From assembly GCA_041691315.1 (NCBI GenBank), contig JBEPUW010000020.1, forward strand, positions 5,204 through 69,203: a stretch of 64,000 nucleotides of DNA, read 5' to 3'. Positions 26,553 to 36,173 of this stretch are shown here, in pieces. Made by a program: the position numbers and the translations under genes. How positions within the stretch are numbered: position 1 is the first letter of the stretch; each line of letters opens with the position of its first letter. The notes under the pieces are model-generated. The model saw only the letters and a list, made by a program, of their open reading frames with translations, had not been told where the DNA came from and made no database searches. This DNA comes from Poindextera sp041691315 (GTDB taxonomy: Bacteria; Pseudomonadota; Alphaproteobacteria; Caulobacterales; Caulobacteraceae).

Positions 26553-27633
26553 TCGCGAGGCGGAAAAGGCCGCCTTCCTCGCCGCCAACGGCCTTGGCGA
26601 CGCCCGGCGCGAGCGTCTGGCCGGAGACGCGTCGACGCGGCTCTATGAGCGGTTGCACCGGGCCGGGCAGCCCAGCCTGATCTTCATGGACCAGCCGCCC
26701 AACGCCGAGACCGCGCCCTGTCCGCCGGAGGCGACGCCGGATCAGCGCCGCGCGCTCGGCTACAACGCCAGCGCCCGGCTGGCGGCCGGCCGGGTCGAGG
26801 CCTTCATCGCCTGCGCCGCCTATTTGCACGGGCGCGGCTTGTCGGCTCCGGAAGTGGTCGCCGCCGACGCCCCCGCGGGGCTGGCCGTGCTGGAAGACCT
26901 GGGCGACGACCTCTATGCGCGGCTGATCGAGGCCGGCCTGGACGAGACGCCGCTCTATGACGACGCCATCGACGCCCTGGTGCATCTGCACGCCGAGCCG
27001 CCGCCGGCGACCCTGGTCGGGCCGGGCGCCGAGTGGCCGCTCCTGCTCTACGACGACCTCGCCTTCCAGACCGGCGGGCTGATGTTCCTGGAGTGGTGGC
27101 CGAAATACATTGGCCAGCCGGCGTTTTCGACCGAGGCCGAGGCCGAATGGGAGGCGCTTTGGGCGCCGATCCGTGCGCGCGGCGTCGCCGGCGCCGAGGT
27201 CTTCTGCCTCCGCGACTATCACGCCGAGAATCTGATCTGGCTCCCCGGCCGACCGGGCATCCGCAAGGTGGGGATGCTGGACTTCCAGGACGCGCTGCGC
27301 GCCCACCCGGCCTGGGACCTCTCCATGCTGCTGCACGACGGTCGCCGCGACGTCTCGCCGGAGCGTGAGACGGCGTCGCTTGAGCACTATCTGGCTGCCC
27401 GTCCGGCGGTGGATCGCGACCGGTTCCTGGCCGACTATCACGGCCTCGGCGCCATGAACTCCGCCCGCATCCTGTTTATCTTCGCCCGCCAGGTCGCCGG
27501 CTTCGGCCGGCCGCGCTACGCCGCCTTCATGCCGCGCATGTGGCGCTACCTCGACCGCTGCCTGGAGGCGCCGGAATTGGCGTCGATCAAGGCCTGGTTC
27601 GCCCGCAACGTGGTGCGGGAGCCGCAGGCGTGA
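26542..27633 (+). CDS. amgK: AmgK-type N-acetylmuramate/N-acetylglucosamine kinase
   Basis: An aminoglycoside-phosphotransferase-fold kinase of 363 residues. With MurU it forms the peptidoglycan sugar-recycling shortcut that makes UDP-MurNAc without MurA, known from Pseudomonas and Caulobacter. Motifs: LAVLEDLGDDLYARL near residue 115, the catalytic loop CLRDYHAENLIW near residue 225 and the metal-binding VGMLDFQDAL near residue 245. The TTG start overlaps tsaE by 11 bases, and the stop overlaps the murU GTG start. Identification rests on motifs plus the adjacent murU. Confidence 0.87.
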   Translation: MSSDREAEKAAFLAANGLGDARRERLAGDASTRLYERLHRAGQPSLIFMDQPPNAETAPCPPEATPDQRRALGYNASARLAAGRVEAFIACAAYLHGRGLSAPEVVAADAPAGLAVLEDLGDDLYARLIEAGLDETPLYDDAIDALVHLHAEPPPATLVGPGAEWPLLLYDDLAFQTGGLMFLEWWPKYIGQPAFSTEAEAEWEALWAPIRARGVAGAEVFCLRDYHAENLIWLPGRPGIRKVGMLDFQDALRAHPAWDLSMLLHDGRRDVSPERETASLEHYLAARPAVDRDRFLADYHGLGAMNSARILFIFARQVAGFGRPRYAAFMPRMWRYLDRCLEAPELASIKAWFARNVVREPQA

Positions 27634-28340
27634 GTGGACCCGAGACCGCCATGGTGCTGGCCGCCGGCCTCGGCACGCGGCTCAAGCCGCTGACCAACGA
27701 TCGGCCCAAAGCCCTGGTCGAAATCGGTGGGCGGCCGCTGATCGATCATGTGCTTGACCGGCTGGCCGATGCCGGCGTCACCCGCGCGGTGGTCAATGTG
27801 CACGCCTTCGCCGACCGGCTGGAGGCGCACCTGAAGGGCCGCCAACACCCCGAGATCGTCATTTCCGACGAGCGCAGCCAGGCGCTGGAGACCGGTGGCG
27901 GCTTGAAGAACGCGCGCGCCCTTCTGGGTCACGGTCCGGTCTGGGTGAGCAATATCGACACCGTGGCGCTGGGCGGCGGCGCACCGGCCTTGCAGGCTGT
28001 GGCCGAGGCCTGGGACCCGGCGCGGATGGACGTCTGCCTGCTGCTCGCGCCGACCCGGAACTCGCTCGGCTTCCACGACTCCGGCGACGTCTTTCTGGAG
28101 GACGACGGCCGGGTCCGCTTCAAGTCCGCCGACGAGGTCGCGCCCTTTCTCTATGTCGGGACCCACATCGCCGACCCGAAAATCCTCGCTGACGCCCCCG
28201 ACGGGCCGTTTTCTTTGCTCGACATCTGGAAAGCGCTGGCCGCCCAGGGTCAGGTAAGCGGCGTCGCGCCCGACGCTCTGTGGATGCACGTCAGCGACCC
28301 CGCCGGTCGCGACGCCGTCGAAGCCCGGCTGCGGCGATGA
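27630..28340 (+). CDS. murU: N-acetylmuramate-1-phosphate uridylyltransferase MurU
   Basis: Nucleotidyltransferase that turns MurNAc-1-phosphate and UTP into UDP-MurNAc, the second step of the AmgK/MurU recycling route. 236 residues. The signature MVLAAGLGTRLKPLT is followed by PKALVEIGGRPLIDHVLDRL; VWVSNIDTVALGG carries the metal-binding Asp. GTG 27630 overlaps the amgK stop by 4 bases, and the stop overlaps the addB start by 4 bases, so the whole run is translationally coupled. The pathway predicts a MurA-independent source of UDP-MurNAc. Confidence 0.88.
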   Translation: MSGPETAMVLAAGLGTRLKPLTNDRPKALVEIGGRPLIDHVLDRLADAGVTRAVVNVHAFADRLEAHLKGRQHPEIVISDERSQALETGGGLKNARALLGHGPVWVSNIDTVALGGGAPALQAVAEAWDPARMDVCLLLAPTRNSLGFHDSGDVFLEDDGRVRFKSADEVAPFLYVGTHIADPKILADAPDGPFSLLDIWKALAAQGQVSGVAPDALWMHVSDPAGRDAVEARLRR

Positions 28341-31312
28341 ACCCTTTCGGCCAGCCTGGGCCGCGCTGGTTCAGCATCGCGCCGCATCGGCCATTCCTGG
28401 CCGACCTCGCCGAGGGCCTGATCGCAGCCTTGTCGTCGGGTGGTCCGCAGGCCCTGTCCGACGCCGTGGTGCTGGTCCCCTCGCGGCGCGCTGCGCGCGG
28501 CCTGGCCGAAGCCTTTGTCGAGGTCGGCGGCGGCCGGGCGCTCTTGCTGCCGCAGATCCGCGCGCTCGGCGACCTGGACGAGGGCGAGCCGCCTTTCGAG
28601 CCCGGCGACATCGCGCTCAACCTGCCGCCGGCGATCTCGCCCTGGCGGCGGCGGTTCGAGCTTGCGCGGCTGGTGGCCGAGAACGCGCATCTGCTCGGCC
28701 GCCCGCTGGATGCGGCCGGGGCGCTCGATCTGGCTGACGCGCTGGCGCGGTTGCTGGACGGTATCGAATTGGACGAAGCCGGCCCGATGCGCCCGGCTGC
28801 GGAGTGGGTGGAGGCGGACCTGGCCCGTCACTGGCAGGTGTCGGCTCGGTTTCTGACCATCGCGCTGGAGGCCTGGCCGGCGCGCCTGGAGGTGCTCGGG
28901 CTGGTCGACGCGATGACACGCCGCGTGCGGCTGACGCGAGCGCTCGCCGACCTCTGGGCGCGCGAACCGCGGTCGGGCCCGCTGATCGCCGCCGGCTCGA
29001 CCGGATCGACGCCCGCCACCGCCGCCCTCATCACCGCGATCGCGGCCGCCCCACAGGGCGCCGTCGTGCTGCCAGGCCTCGACCTCGATCTCGACGAACG
29101 GGCGTGGGCCGAGGTGGGCGACCAGCATCCACAAGCGGCAATGAAGCGAATGCTGGACGCGGCTGGCGTCGAACGCGGCGCGATCCGGCTGTGGTCCGAG
29201 CCGCACGCCGGCGATGCGCGCGGGCGCTGGCGGCGGCGGCTGGTCAGCGAGGCGCTCAAGCCGCCCGAAGCCACCGACGACTGGCGGCGCAAGATTGACG
29301 ATCTGCGCAAGGAGGGCGAGGCCGACGGCGTCGACGCCATCGCCGAGGGGTTGGCCGGCCTGGCGTTGGTTGCCGGTCGCAACGAAGAGGACGCCGCCGA
29401 CATCGCCGCGCTGGCGCTCCGCGAAGTGCTGGAGACTCCCGGCCGCACGGCGGCGTTGGTGACCCCGGACCAGGGCCTGGCGCGGCGGGTTTCTGCGCGG
29501 CTGGAGCGGTGGGGCGTGGTGGTCGACTCCTCGGCCGGGGCCAGCCTGGCCGGAACGCCGGTCGGGCAACTGGCGGCGCTGGCCGCCCGCGCGGCTGCCG
29601 ATCCGCTGGACCCGGTCCTGCAGCTGGCTATCCTCAAACACCCGCTGGTCGCGCTCGGCCCGGGCGTCGAGGTGCTGGAGCGTGTCGCACTGCGTGGCGC
29701 GCGGCCGCCGGACTGGACGGCGATCGAGACGCGGCTCGCGGCCTCCGAACGCGACGTGAGCGACGCCTGGGCGCTGGCCGCACGCCTGCGCGCGATTCTG
29801 GAGGCGCTAGCTTCATACTGCGCGGGCGGTCCGGCAGCGCCGGCGGACACAGCTCGCGCCCTGGCGACCGCGATGGAAAGCCTGGCCGGCGGACCTGAGA
29901 CGCTGTGGGCTGGGGCGGCGGGCGAGGCCGCCGCCGGGCTGATCGCCGCACTGATCGGCGAGAGCGAGGGCTTGCCGCCGGTCGGCGCCCGAGAGTTCGC
30001 CGACCTCATCGAGGATCTGCTCGAGGGCGAGACCGTGCGCGCCGGCGCGGCGGCGCATCCGCGCGTGCGCATCCTCGGCGTGCTGGAAGGCCGCCTGATC
30101 CACGCCGATCGCCTTATCCTCGCCGGGCTCGAGGAGGGCGTCTGGCCGCAGGTCCCCACCGCCGATCCGTTCATGTCGCGGCCGATGCGCGAGGCCGAGG
30201 GACTGTCGTCCCCCGAGCGCCGGATCGGCCTCTCCGCACACGACTTCGCCCAGGCCGCCGGCGCGGCCGACCTGATCCTGCTCACCACCGCCCGTCGCGG
30301 CGGCGCGCCGACCACGCCGTCGCGCTGGGTTTGGCGGCTCACGACGCTGGTGCGGGGCGCCAGTCTGAAGACGCCGGACCGCCCGGACCTCGCCGCCTGG
30401 GCGCGCGCCTTGGACGCGCCCGACGCGCCGGCGCCCGCCAAGCGTCCGGAGCCAAGGCCGCCGGTCGCCGCTCGACCGCGCGGGTTGCCGGTGACGCAGG
30501 TCGAGCGTTGGGTACGCGACCCCTACGCTGTCTATGCCCGCTATGTTCTGAACCTGAGACCGCTGGAGCGGCCGGCGGAGCCGATGGAGGCGCGGGCGCG
30601 CGGAACGGCGGCGCACAAGGCGTTCGAGCGCTTCGCCACCGAGGGCGACGGCCTCGACACGTCCGCCGCCGAGGCGGTGTTCGTGGAACTGGTGGCGGAG
30701 GAGCTGACCCGCGGGGGCATGCCCAAAGGAGCGTTGGTGCGCGAGCGGGCGCTTGCGCGACTGGCCGCCCCCGACGCCGTCCGGCTGCACCGGCTTCGGC
30801 GCGAGGGCGCGCAACTGCACCTCGAAAGGAAGGGCGCCAGGACGATCGAGGCGCCCGGCGGGCCATTCATCCTCACCGCACAGGCCGACCGCATCGAAGC
30901 GCGCGCGGCTTCGGCCGACGTGCTGGACTTCAAAACCGGCAGCGCGCCCACGGCGGCGCAGGTGCGCAGCGGACTCTCACCGCAGCTCACGCTGACAGCG
31001 GCCATCCTGCAAGGCGGCGGCTTTACCGACATCGGTCCGATGCCGCCCGGCCAACTTGTCTACATCCGCATCCTCGGCGCACGGCAGGGCGTCCGGGTGG
31101 AGGTGCGCGCGCAGGTCGACGAGAGCGCGGCGCTGGCCGAGCAGGCGATCGCGGGCATGAGCCGCCGCGTGGCCATCTTCGATGACCCTGAAACGCCTTA
31201 TCTTTCGTGGGCCGCGCCGCAGTTCATCAACCAGTTCGAGGGCGATTACGACCACCTGGCGCGGCTGTGGGAGTGGTTCGTGATCGGCGAGGACGGGCCG
31301 GAGGGATCATGA
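28337..31312 (+). CDS. addB: Double-strand break repair protein AddB, alphaproteobacterial type
   Basis: Subunit of the AddAB helicase-nuclease that resects double-strand breaks for RecA. 991 residues starting at ATG 28337. The N-terminal part is a degenerate UvrD-like helicase domain, with VLVPSRRAARGLAEAF near residue 38. The C-terminal RecB-like nuclease has VLDFKTGSAPTAAQV near residue 865. The four-Cys iron-sulfur staple of Bacillus AddB is absent; Cys is very rare in the protein. The stop overlaps the addA ATG by 3 bases. Confidence 0.94.
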   Translation: MNPFGQPGPRWFSIAPHRPFLADLAEGLIAALSSGGPQALSDAVVLVPSRRAARGLAEAFVEVGGGRALLLPQIRALGDLDEGEPPFEPGDIALNLPPAISPWRRRFELARLVAENAHLLGRPLDAAGALDLADALARLLDGIELDEAGPMRPAAEWVEADLARHWQVSARFLTIALEAWPARLEVLGLVDAMTRRVRLTRALADLWAREPRSGPLIAAGSTGSTPATAALITAIAAAPQGAVVLPGLDLDLDERAWAEVGDQHPQAAMKRMLDAAGVERGAIRLWSEPHAGDARGRWRRRLVSEALKPPEATDDWRRKIDDLRKEGEADGVDAIAEGLAGLALVAGRNEEDAADIAALALREVLETPGRTAALVTPDQGLARRVSARLERWGVVVDSSAGASLAGTPVGQLAALAARAAADPLDPVLQLAILKHPLVALGPGVEVLERVALRGARPPDWTAIETRLAASERDVSDAWALAARLRAILEALASYCAGGPAAPADTARALATAMESLAGGPETLWAGAAGEAAAGLIAALIGESEGLPPVGAREFADLIEDLLEGETVRAGAAAHPRVRILGVLEGRLIHADRLILAGLEEGVWPQVPTADPFMSRPMREAEGLSSPERRIGLSAHDFAQAAGAADLILLTTARRGGAPTTPSRWVWRLTTLVRGASLKTPDRPDLAAWARALDAPDAPAPAKRPEPRPPVAARPRGLPVTQVERWVRDPYAVYARYVLNLRPLERPAEPMEARARGTAAHKAFERFATEGDGLDTSAAEAVFVELVAEELTRGGMPKGALVRERALARLAAPDAVRLHRLRREGAQLHLERKGARTIEAPGGPFILTAQADRIEARAASADVLDFKTGSAPTAAQVRSGLSPQLTLTAAILQGGGFTDIGPMPPGQLVYIRILGARQGVRVEVRAQVDESAALAEQAIAGMSRRVAIFDDPETPYLSWAAPQFINQFEGDYDHLARLWEWFVIGEDGPEGS

Positions 31313-34300
31313 GCGTCCAACCGCAGATCCTGGCGTCCGATCCAGACGGCTCCGCCTTCGTCACCGCCAACGCCGGGACCGGCAAGACGTGGACGCTGGT
31401 CGCGCGCGTCGCGCGCCTCCTGCTGCGCGGCGCCGACCCGGCCGCCATCCTCTGCGTCACCTACACCAAGGCGGCGGCGGCCGAGATGCAGGGCCGCCTG
31501 TTCGAACGGCTGGGCCAGTGGGCGGTGGCGACCGACAAGGCGCTCAAGATCGCCCTCGACGAGCTGGCCGAGCCGGTCGGGGACCTTGCCCGCGCCCGGA
31601 GGCTGTTCGCCCTCGCGCTGGAGACGCCGGGCGGGTTGAAGATCCAGACCATCCACGCCTTCTGCGAGACGCTGCTCAAGCGCTTCCCGCTCGAGGCCGG
31701 CGTTTCGCCCACCTTCCAGGTGCTGGAGGACGCCGAGGCGCAGATCGTCGCCGCCCATGCCCGCGACCGGCTGGCGGGAATCGCCCTGGACGGGCCAGAG
31801 GCCGCTATCGGCCGCGCCTACGGCCACTTCTCGATGGTGCTTGATTTCCGCCGCTTCAACGAGATGTTCGCCGACTTCGCCGCGCGCCGCGCCGCGATCG
31901 CCGCCTACGCGGCGAATCCGGACTGGCCCGCCGACGTCTGGCGCCGCTGCGACTTCGACCAGCCGGTCGACCCCGAAGCGCTGGAGCGCGCGGCCGTCGC
32001 AGCGGTCGACTGGACCGCCTGGCGCAGCGCGGCGGAGGCGCTGCTTACCAGCACCGCCTTGAGCGACGTCAAGCGTGGCCAGGCAATGGCCCGGCTGGAC
32101 GAGCTCTCCGACTTCGCCGCCGTTTGGGCGGTATTCGCGACCGCCGATGGGGCGGCTCCGCTCAAGTCGGTCGGCACCAAGCAGGTCGACGTCGGCGTGC
32201 GCGCCTGGCTGGAGGCCGAGCAGACGCGGCTGGCCGAGGTGCTTGGCCAGGTGAGGGGCGCCTGCGTCGCGCGTGACACCTGTTATGCGATCACGCTGGC
32301 GGCGGCGTACGCGGCGATTTACGCGGTCGAGAAGAGCGCCATCGGGGCGCTGGATTTCGCCGACCTGATCGCGGCCGTCCGCCGGCTGCTTACCGAGCGG
32401 GCCGACGGGGCATGGGTGCTGTACAAGCTCGACGGCGGCATCGACCATGTCCTTCTGGACGAGGCGCAGGACACCGCGCCGGAGCAGTGGGACATCCTGC
32501 GCGACCTGACCGGCGAGTTCTTCGCCGGCGCGGGACGTCCACGCAAGGCAGGCGCGCCGGAGCGGACCCTGTTCGTGGTCGGCGACGAGAAGCAGTCGAT
32601 CTACTCCTTCCAAGGCGCGCGACCTGAACGGTTCGACGCCGAGACCCGGCGCTACCGGGCGCGCATCGAGGGCGCCGGCCGCCCGTTCGTGAGCGTACCG
32701 CTGGAGGAGAGCCGCCGCTCGACGCCCGGCGTCCTGGCTTTCGTGGATGCGGTGTTCGCCGACCCCTACGCCGCGGCTGGCCTCGGTCCCAGCGGCTCGA
32801 CCCACCACCGATCACTCCGCGACGACGAGATGTTCGGGGCCGTCGACATCTGGCCGGAGTCCGAGAGCGACCTCGCCGATGCCGTCGACGAGTGGTGGAC
32901 GCCGGTGGACGTGCGGGCCGGCGAGACGGGCACGAAGAAACTGGCGGGGCGGATCGCCCGGACGATCAAGGCGATGATCGACGACCGCGTCGCGGTCTAC
33001 GAGAAAGAGACAAAGGCCAACCGCCCGGCGGCGGCCGGCGATTTCCTGGTGCTCGTGCGGCGGCGGAGTGTTCTCTTCCACGAGATCATCCGGGCGCTCA
33101 AACGCGCGTCCGTTCCGGTGGGCGGCGCCGACCGGCTGGCGCTCTCCGAGCACATCGCGTTCAAGGACCTGATGGCGCTCGGCCGCTTCGTCCGCTTCCC
33201 GGGAGACGACCTGTCGCTGGCCGCGCTGCTGCGCAGCCCGTTCTGCGACGTGAGCGAGGACTCGCTGTTCGATCTTGCCCACGGCCGCGACGGCTCGCTC
33301 TGGGCGGCCTTGTGCCGACGCGCCGACGCGCGAAAGGAATGGCGAACGGCGCGCGACTTCCTCGTCTGGGCGGGGGCGGAAGCGGCGGTTCGACCGCCGT
33401 TCGATTTCTTCGCGCGGGTGCTGAGCCGGCTGGATGCGCACGGCTGCACGATGCGCCGGCGTCTGCTCACCCGGCTGGGCCGCGAGGCGGAGGATGCGAT
33501 CGAGGCCTTCCTCGGCGAGGCGCTCGGACTGGAGCGGCGACGCATCCACGACCTTGAGCGGTTCCTGGACGAGATGGGCCGCACCGATCTGGTGGTGAAG
33601 CGCGAAACGGAGGAGGTCCAGGGGGAGGTGCGGGTGATGACAGCCCATGGCGCCAAGGGCCTGGAGGCGCCGATTGTGATCCTGCCCGACACCACGACGC
33701 GGGCGACGCCGCAAGGCAGCCTGCTGCTGGAGACCGGCGATGGCGGTTTCCTCTGGTCGCCGCGGAAGGCGGACGACTGCCCGGCCTCGGCAGACGCGCG
33801 CGCGTTGCGCGAGAAGGCGGTCGAGCAGGAGAGCATGCGGCTACTCTACGTGGCTATGACGCGGGCGCGGGACCGGCTGATTATCTGCGGCGCGAAGCCG
33901 GGCGGGCTCCGCGACCGAAGCTGGTACGAGGTCGTCAACCGCGCGCGTGAACTGTCGGCGATCCTGGACCGATCGCGGGTGATCGAAGGCGAGGACGGCG
34001 CATTCCGCTTCGGCGACGACCCGCTGAGCGCCCCGGCCCGCTCCGTGAGCCAGGGCGAACTGCCGCTGGCGCCCGCCTGGGCGTATCGGTTCGCCCCGCC
34101 CGAGCCGTTAGCGGTGCGTTATGCCTCGCCCTCGACCTTCGTCGACGCCGAAAAGGGCCCGGCGCCGTCGCCGCTGGCCGAGCGTGACGGCCTTGGCCGC
34201 TTCCGGCGTGGCATCCTGATCCACCGGCTGTTGCAGCTATTGCCCGATCTGGCGGCTGACCGTCGCGGCGGCGCCGCGGCGAGCCTGCTGGCGCGCGAAC

Positions 34301-34737
34301 TCGACCTGACCGACAGCCAGCGGGAGGAGATGGCCGCCGCGGCGCTCGGCGTATTGAATGACCACCGCTTCGCCGCCGTTTTCGGACCCGGTTCGCGCCC
34401 CGAGTCGGCCATCGCCGGCGGCGCCGGGACGCTGCCCAAGGACCTGGCGATATCAGGCCGCATCGACCGGCTGCTGGTCGAGCCCGAGCGGGTACTGGTG
34501 GTGGACTTCAAGACCAACCGCCCGGCGCCCGAGCGCATCGAGGACGCCGACCCGGCCTATCTGACCCAGATGGCGCTCTATGTCGCCGTCCTGGCCGAGG
34601 TCTTCCCCGGCCGCGCCATCGAGGCGGCCATCGTCTGGACCGACGGACCGAAACTGATGCCGATTCCAGAAAAGATGGTGCGCGAAACCCTGGCCGGGAT
34701 CGGGGCGGCAGTTGAACCGGCGGCCGGCTCTGCTTAG
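31309..34737 (+). CDS. addA: Double-strand break repair helicase AddA, alphaproteobacterial type
   Basis: Motor and nuclease subunit of AddAB. 1142 residues from ATG 31309, preceded by GGAGGG. Walker A is FVTANAGTGKTWTLVARVAR near residue 20, motif Ia TYTKAAAAEMQ, Walker B VLLDEAQDTAPEQW near residue 385, motif III FVVGDEKQSIYSFQGA near residue 425, motif V/VI MTAHGAKGLEAPIV and LLYVAMTRARDRL, and the C-terminal nuclease motif LVVDFKTNRPAPE near residue 1065. Coupled to addB by overlap. Confidence 0.96.
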   Translation: MSVQPQILASDPDGSAFVTANAGTGKTWTLVARVARLLLRGADPAAILCVTYTKAAAAEMQGRLFERLGQWAVATDKALKIALDELAEPVGDLARARRLFALALETPGGLKIQTIHAFCETLLKRFPLEAGVSPTFQVLEDAEAQIVAAHARDRLAGIALDGPEAAIGRAYGHFSMVLDFRRFNEMFADFAARRAAIAAYAANPDWPADVWRRCDFDQPVDPEALERAAVAAVDWTAWRSAAEALLTSTALSDVKRGQAMARLDELSDFAAVWAVFATADGAAPLKSVGTKQVDVGVRAWLEAEQTRLAEVLGQVRGACVARDTCYAITLAAAYAAIYAVEKSAIGALDFADLIAAVRRLLTERADGAWVLYKLDGGIDHVLLDEAQDTAPEQWDILRDLTGEFFAGAGRPRKAGAPERTLFVVGDEKQSIYSFQGARPERFDAETRRYRARIEGAGRPFVSVPLEESRRSTPGVLAFVDAVFADPYAAAGLGPSGSTHHRSLRDDEMFGAVDIWPESESDLADAVDEWWTPVDVRAGETGTKKLAGRIARTIKAMIDDRVAVYEKETKANRPAAAGDFLVLVRRRSVLFHEIIRALKRASVPVGGADRLALSEHIAFKDLMALGRFVRFPGDDLSLAALLRSPFCDVSEDSLFDLAHGRDGSLWAALCRRADARKEWRTARDFLVWAGAEAAVRPPFDFFARVLSRLDAHGCTMRRRLLTRLGREAEDAIEAFLGEALGLERRRIHDLERFLDEMGRTDLVVKRETEEVQGEVRVMTAHGAKGLEAPIVILPDTTTRATPQGSLLLETGDGGFLWSPRKADDCPASADARALREKAVEQESMRLLYVAMTRARDRLIICGAKPGGLRDRSWYEVVNRARELSAILDRSRVIEGEDGAFRFGDDPLSAPARSVSQGELPLAPAWAYRFAPPEPLAVRYASPSTFVDAEKGPAPSPLAERDGLGRFRRGILIHRLLQLLPDLAADRRGGAAASLLARELDLTDSQREEMAAAALGVLNDHRFAAVFGPGSRPESAIAGGAGTLPKDLAISGRIDRLLVEPERVLVVDFKTNRPAPERIEDADPAYLTQMALYVAVLAEVFPGRAIEAAIVWTDGPKLMPIPEKMVRETLAGIGAAVEPAAGSA

Positions 34738-34788
34738 ATCGCTTACACGGACACCATCATGGACCGTCCGCATAGGAGCTTGCGCTCA

Positions 34789-35127
34789 ATGAGCACCGTT
34801 ACGGTCACTGACGAAACCTTTGAGCAGGACGTGCTGAAGGCCGGCAAGCCGGTTCTGGTCGACTTCTGGGCCGAATGGTGCGGCCCCTGTAAGCAGATCG
34901 CACCCGCGCTGGAGCAGATCGCCGAAGAGCTGCACGACCAGGTCACCATCGCCAAGCTGAACATCGAAGACAGCCCCACCACTCCGTCCCGCTACGGCGT
35001 CCGCGGCATCCCGACCATGATGCTGTTCAAGGACGGCCAGATGGCGTCCATGAAGGTCGGCGCCATGCCCAAGCAGAAGATCCTGGAGTGGCTGAGCGAG
35101 ACGGGCGTCAAAGCCGCCGCGGCGTAA
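34789..35127 (+). CDS. trxA: Thioredoxin 1
   Basis: General cytoplasmic protein-disulfide reductase. 112 residues with the active site FWAEWCGPCKQIAP near residue 32 and the cis-proline segment GVRGIPTMMLFKDGQ near residue 75. ATG 34789 has AGGAG 10 bases upstream; the in-frame ATG at 34759 is less likely. It lies 51 bases after addA, so it may be read through from that operon or have its own promoter in the short gap. A palindromic repeat follows. Confidence 0.95.
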   Translation: MSTVTVTDETFEQDVLKAGKPVLVDFWAEWCGPCKQIAPALEQIAEELHDQVTIAKLNIEDSPTTPSRYGVRGIPTMMLFKDGQMASMKVGAMPKQKILEWLSETGVKAAAA

Positions 35128-35144
35128 ACGACCTCGCCCAGAGC

Positions 35145-35285
35145 AAGAGGCAGGGACCCCGCCGGCAAAGCCGGTGAGACGGTGAGGGGTTACGGCCTCT
35201 CGGACTATCCTGAAGCGCGGTAACCCCTCATCGTCCCACGCGCTTACGCGCGCGGGCCCCTCCTTCTCCCTCTGGGAGAAGTCTG
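35145..35285. repeat. Large palindromic intergenic repeat after trxA
   Basis: About 140 bases of inverted-repeat mosaic between convergent trxA and the metallo-hydrolase gene. GTGAGGGGTTACGGCC at 35182 pairs with GCGGTAACCCCTCA at 35217, and CTTCTCCCTCTGGGAGAAG forms its own hairpin at 35262-35280. It shares its blocks and their order with the element at 18503-18655, so both belong to one dispersed family. Likely also ends the trxA transcript. Confidence 0.75.
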
Positions 35286-35295
35286 AAGGGCGCGC

Positions 35296-36153
35296 CTAGA
35301 CCTCGAACCGATATGCTTCCCCATCGCGCACGACCCTGCCGGCGGTGGGGGCGGCGAAGTGGGTGCCGATGACCAGCGTTCCATCGCGCGCGAAGGCGTC
35401 GAACATCCGCTCGCGTGTCGCCGTCGACTGGCGACCGTTGTAGTCCACCTTGGTGTCCCAGTCGGGATGGGCCAACTGGCAGGGGTGGTGGACGAAGTCG
35501 CCGGTGATCACCGCCTCTTCGCCCTTTGAGCTGATCCGCACGCTGACATGGTCGATGGTGTGGCCGGGCGTCGGCACCAGGCTGACCTCGTCACAGACCT
35601 GGTGATCGCTGGCGACCAGGTCGATCAGCCCGGCTTCCCAGACCGGCTGCACGGAGTCGGCGAAGACGGCGGCCTCCGCCGCCGGCGAATCTGGCGCGGC
35701 CTTCCAGAAGTCGAACTCGGCCCGGCCCATCAGGTAGCGGGCGTTCGGGAAGGTCGGCTCCCACTTGCCGTCGATCAGCATGGTGTTCCAGCCGACATGG
35801 TCGATGTGCAGGTGGGTGCACAGCACCACGTCGATGCTCTCGCGCGAGAAGCCCGCCGCCTCGAAATCCTTCAGGAAGCTGGTCTGCAGATGGCTCCAGG
35901 GCTGGATGTGGCGCGGCTTGTCGTTGCCGATGCAGGTGTCGACGACGATGCGCCTGGTCGGAGTCTCCACCACCAATGCGTGGATGCTCATGATCAACCG
36001 CCCGTCGTCATCGGCGAAGTTGGGCGACAGCCAGGGCATGGCCTTGATCGCCTCCGGGGTGGCGGCGTCGATCAGGAAGGGGCCGGCGCTGATCAGGGGG
36101 ATTTCGACGATGCGGGTCACCCGCACGTCGCCGATGGTCCAGGTCAGGTTCAT
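35296..36153 (-). CDS. MBL-fold metallo-hydrolase
   Basis: A 285-residue metallo-beta-lactamase-fold protein. The metal-binding motif is CTHLHIDHVGWN near residue 105, with further His in PTPGHTIDHVSV near residue 195, VITGDFVHHP near residue 215 and GTHFAAPTAGRV near residue 265. Similar proteins include lactonases and other small-molecule hydrolases. ATG 36153 follows AGGGAGAA and begins MNLTWTIGDVRVTRI. There is no signal peptide. It is 20 bases downstream of the FKBP gene on the same strand. Confidence 0.88.
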   Translation of the reverse strand: MNLTWTIGDVRVTRIVEIPLISAGPFLIDAATPEAIKAMPWLSPNFADDDGRLIMSIHALVVETPTRRIVVDTCIGNDKPRHIQPWSHLQTSFLKDFEAAGFSRESIDVVLCTHLHIDHVGWNTMLIDGKWEPTFPNARYLMGRAEFDFWKAAPDSPAAEAAVFADSVQPVWEAGLIDLVASDHQVCDEVSLVPTPGHTIDHVSVRISSKGEEAVITGDFVHHPCQLAHPDWDTKVDYNGRQSTATRERMFDAFARDGTLVIGTHFAAPTAGRVVRDGEAYRFEV

Positions 36154-36173
36154 CGCCGTTCTCCCTGAAAAGT

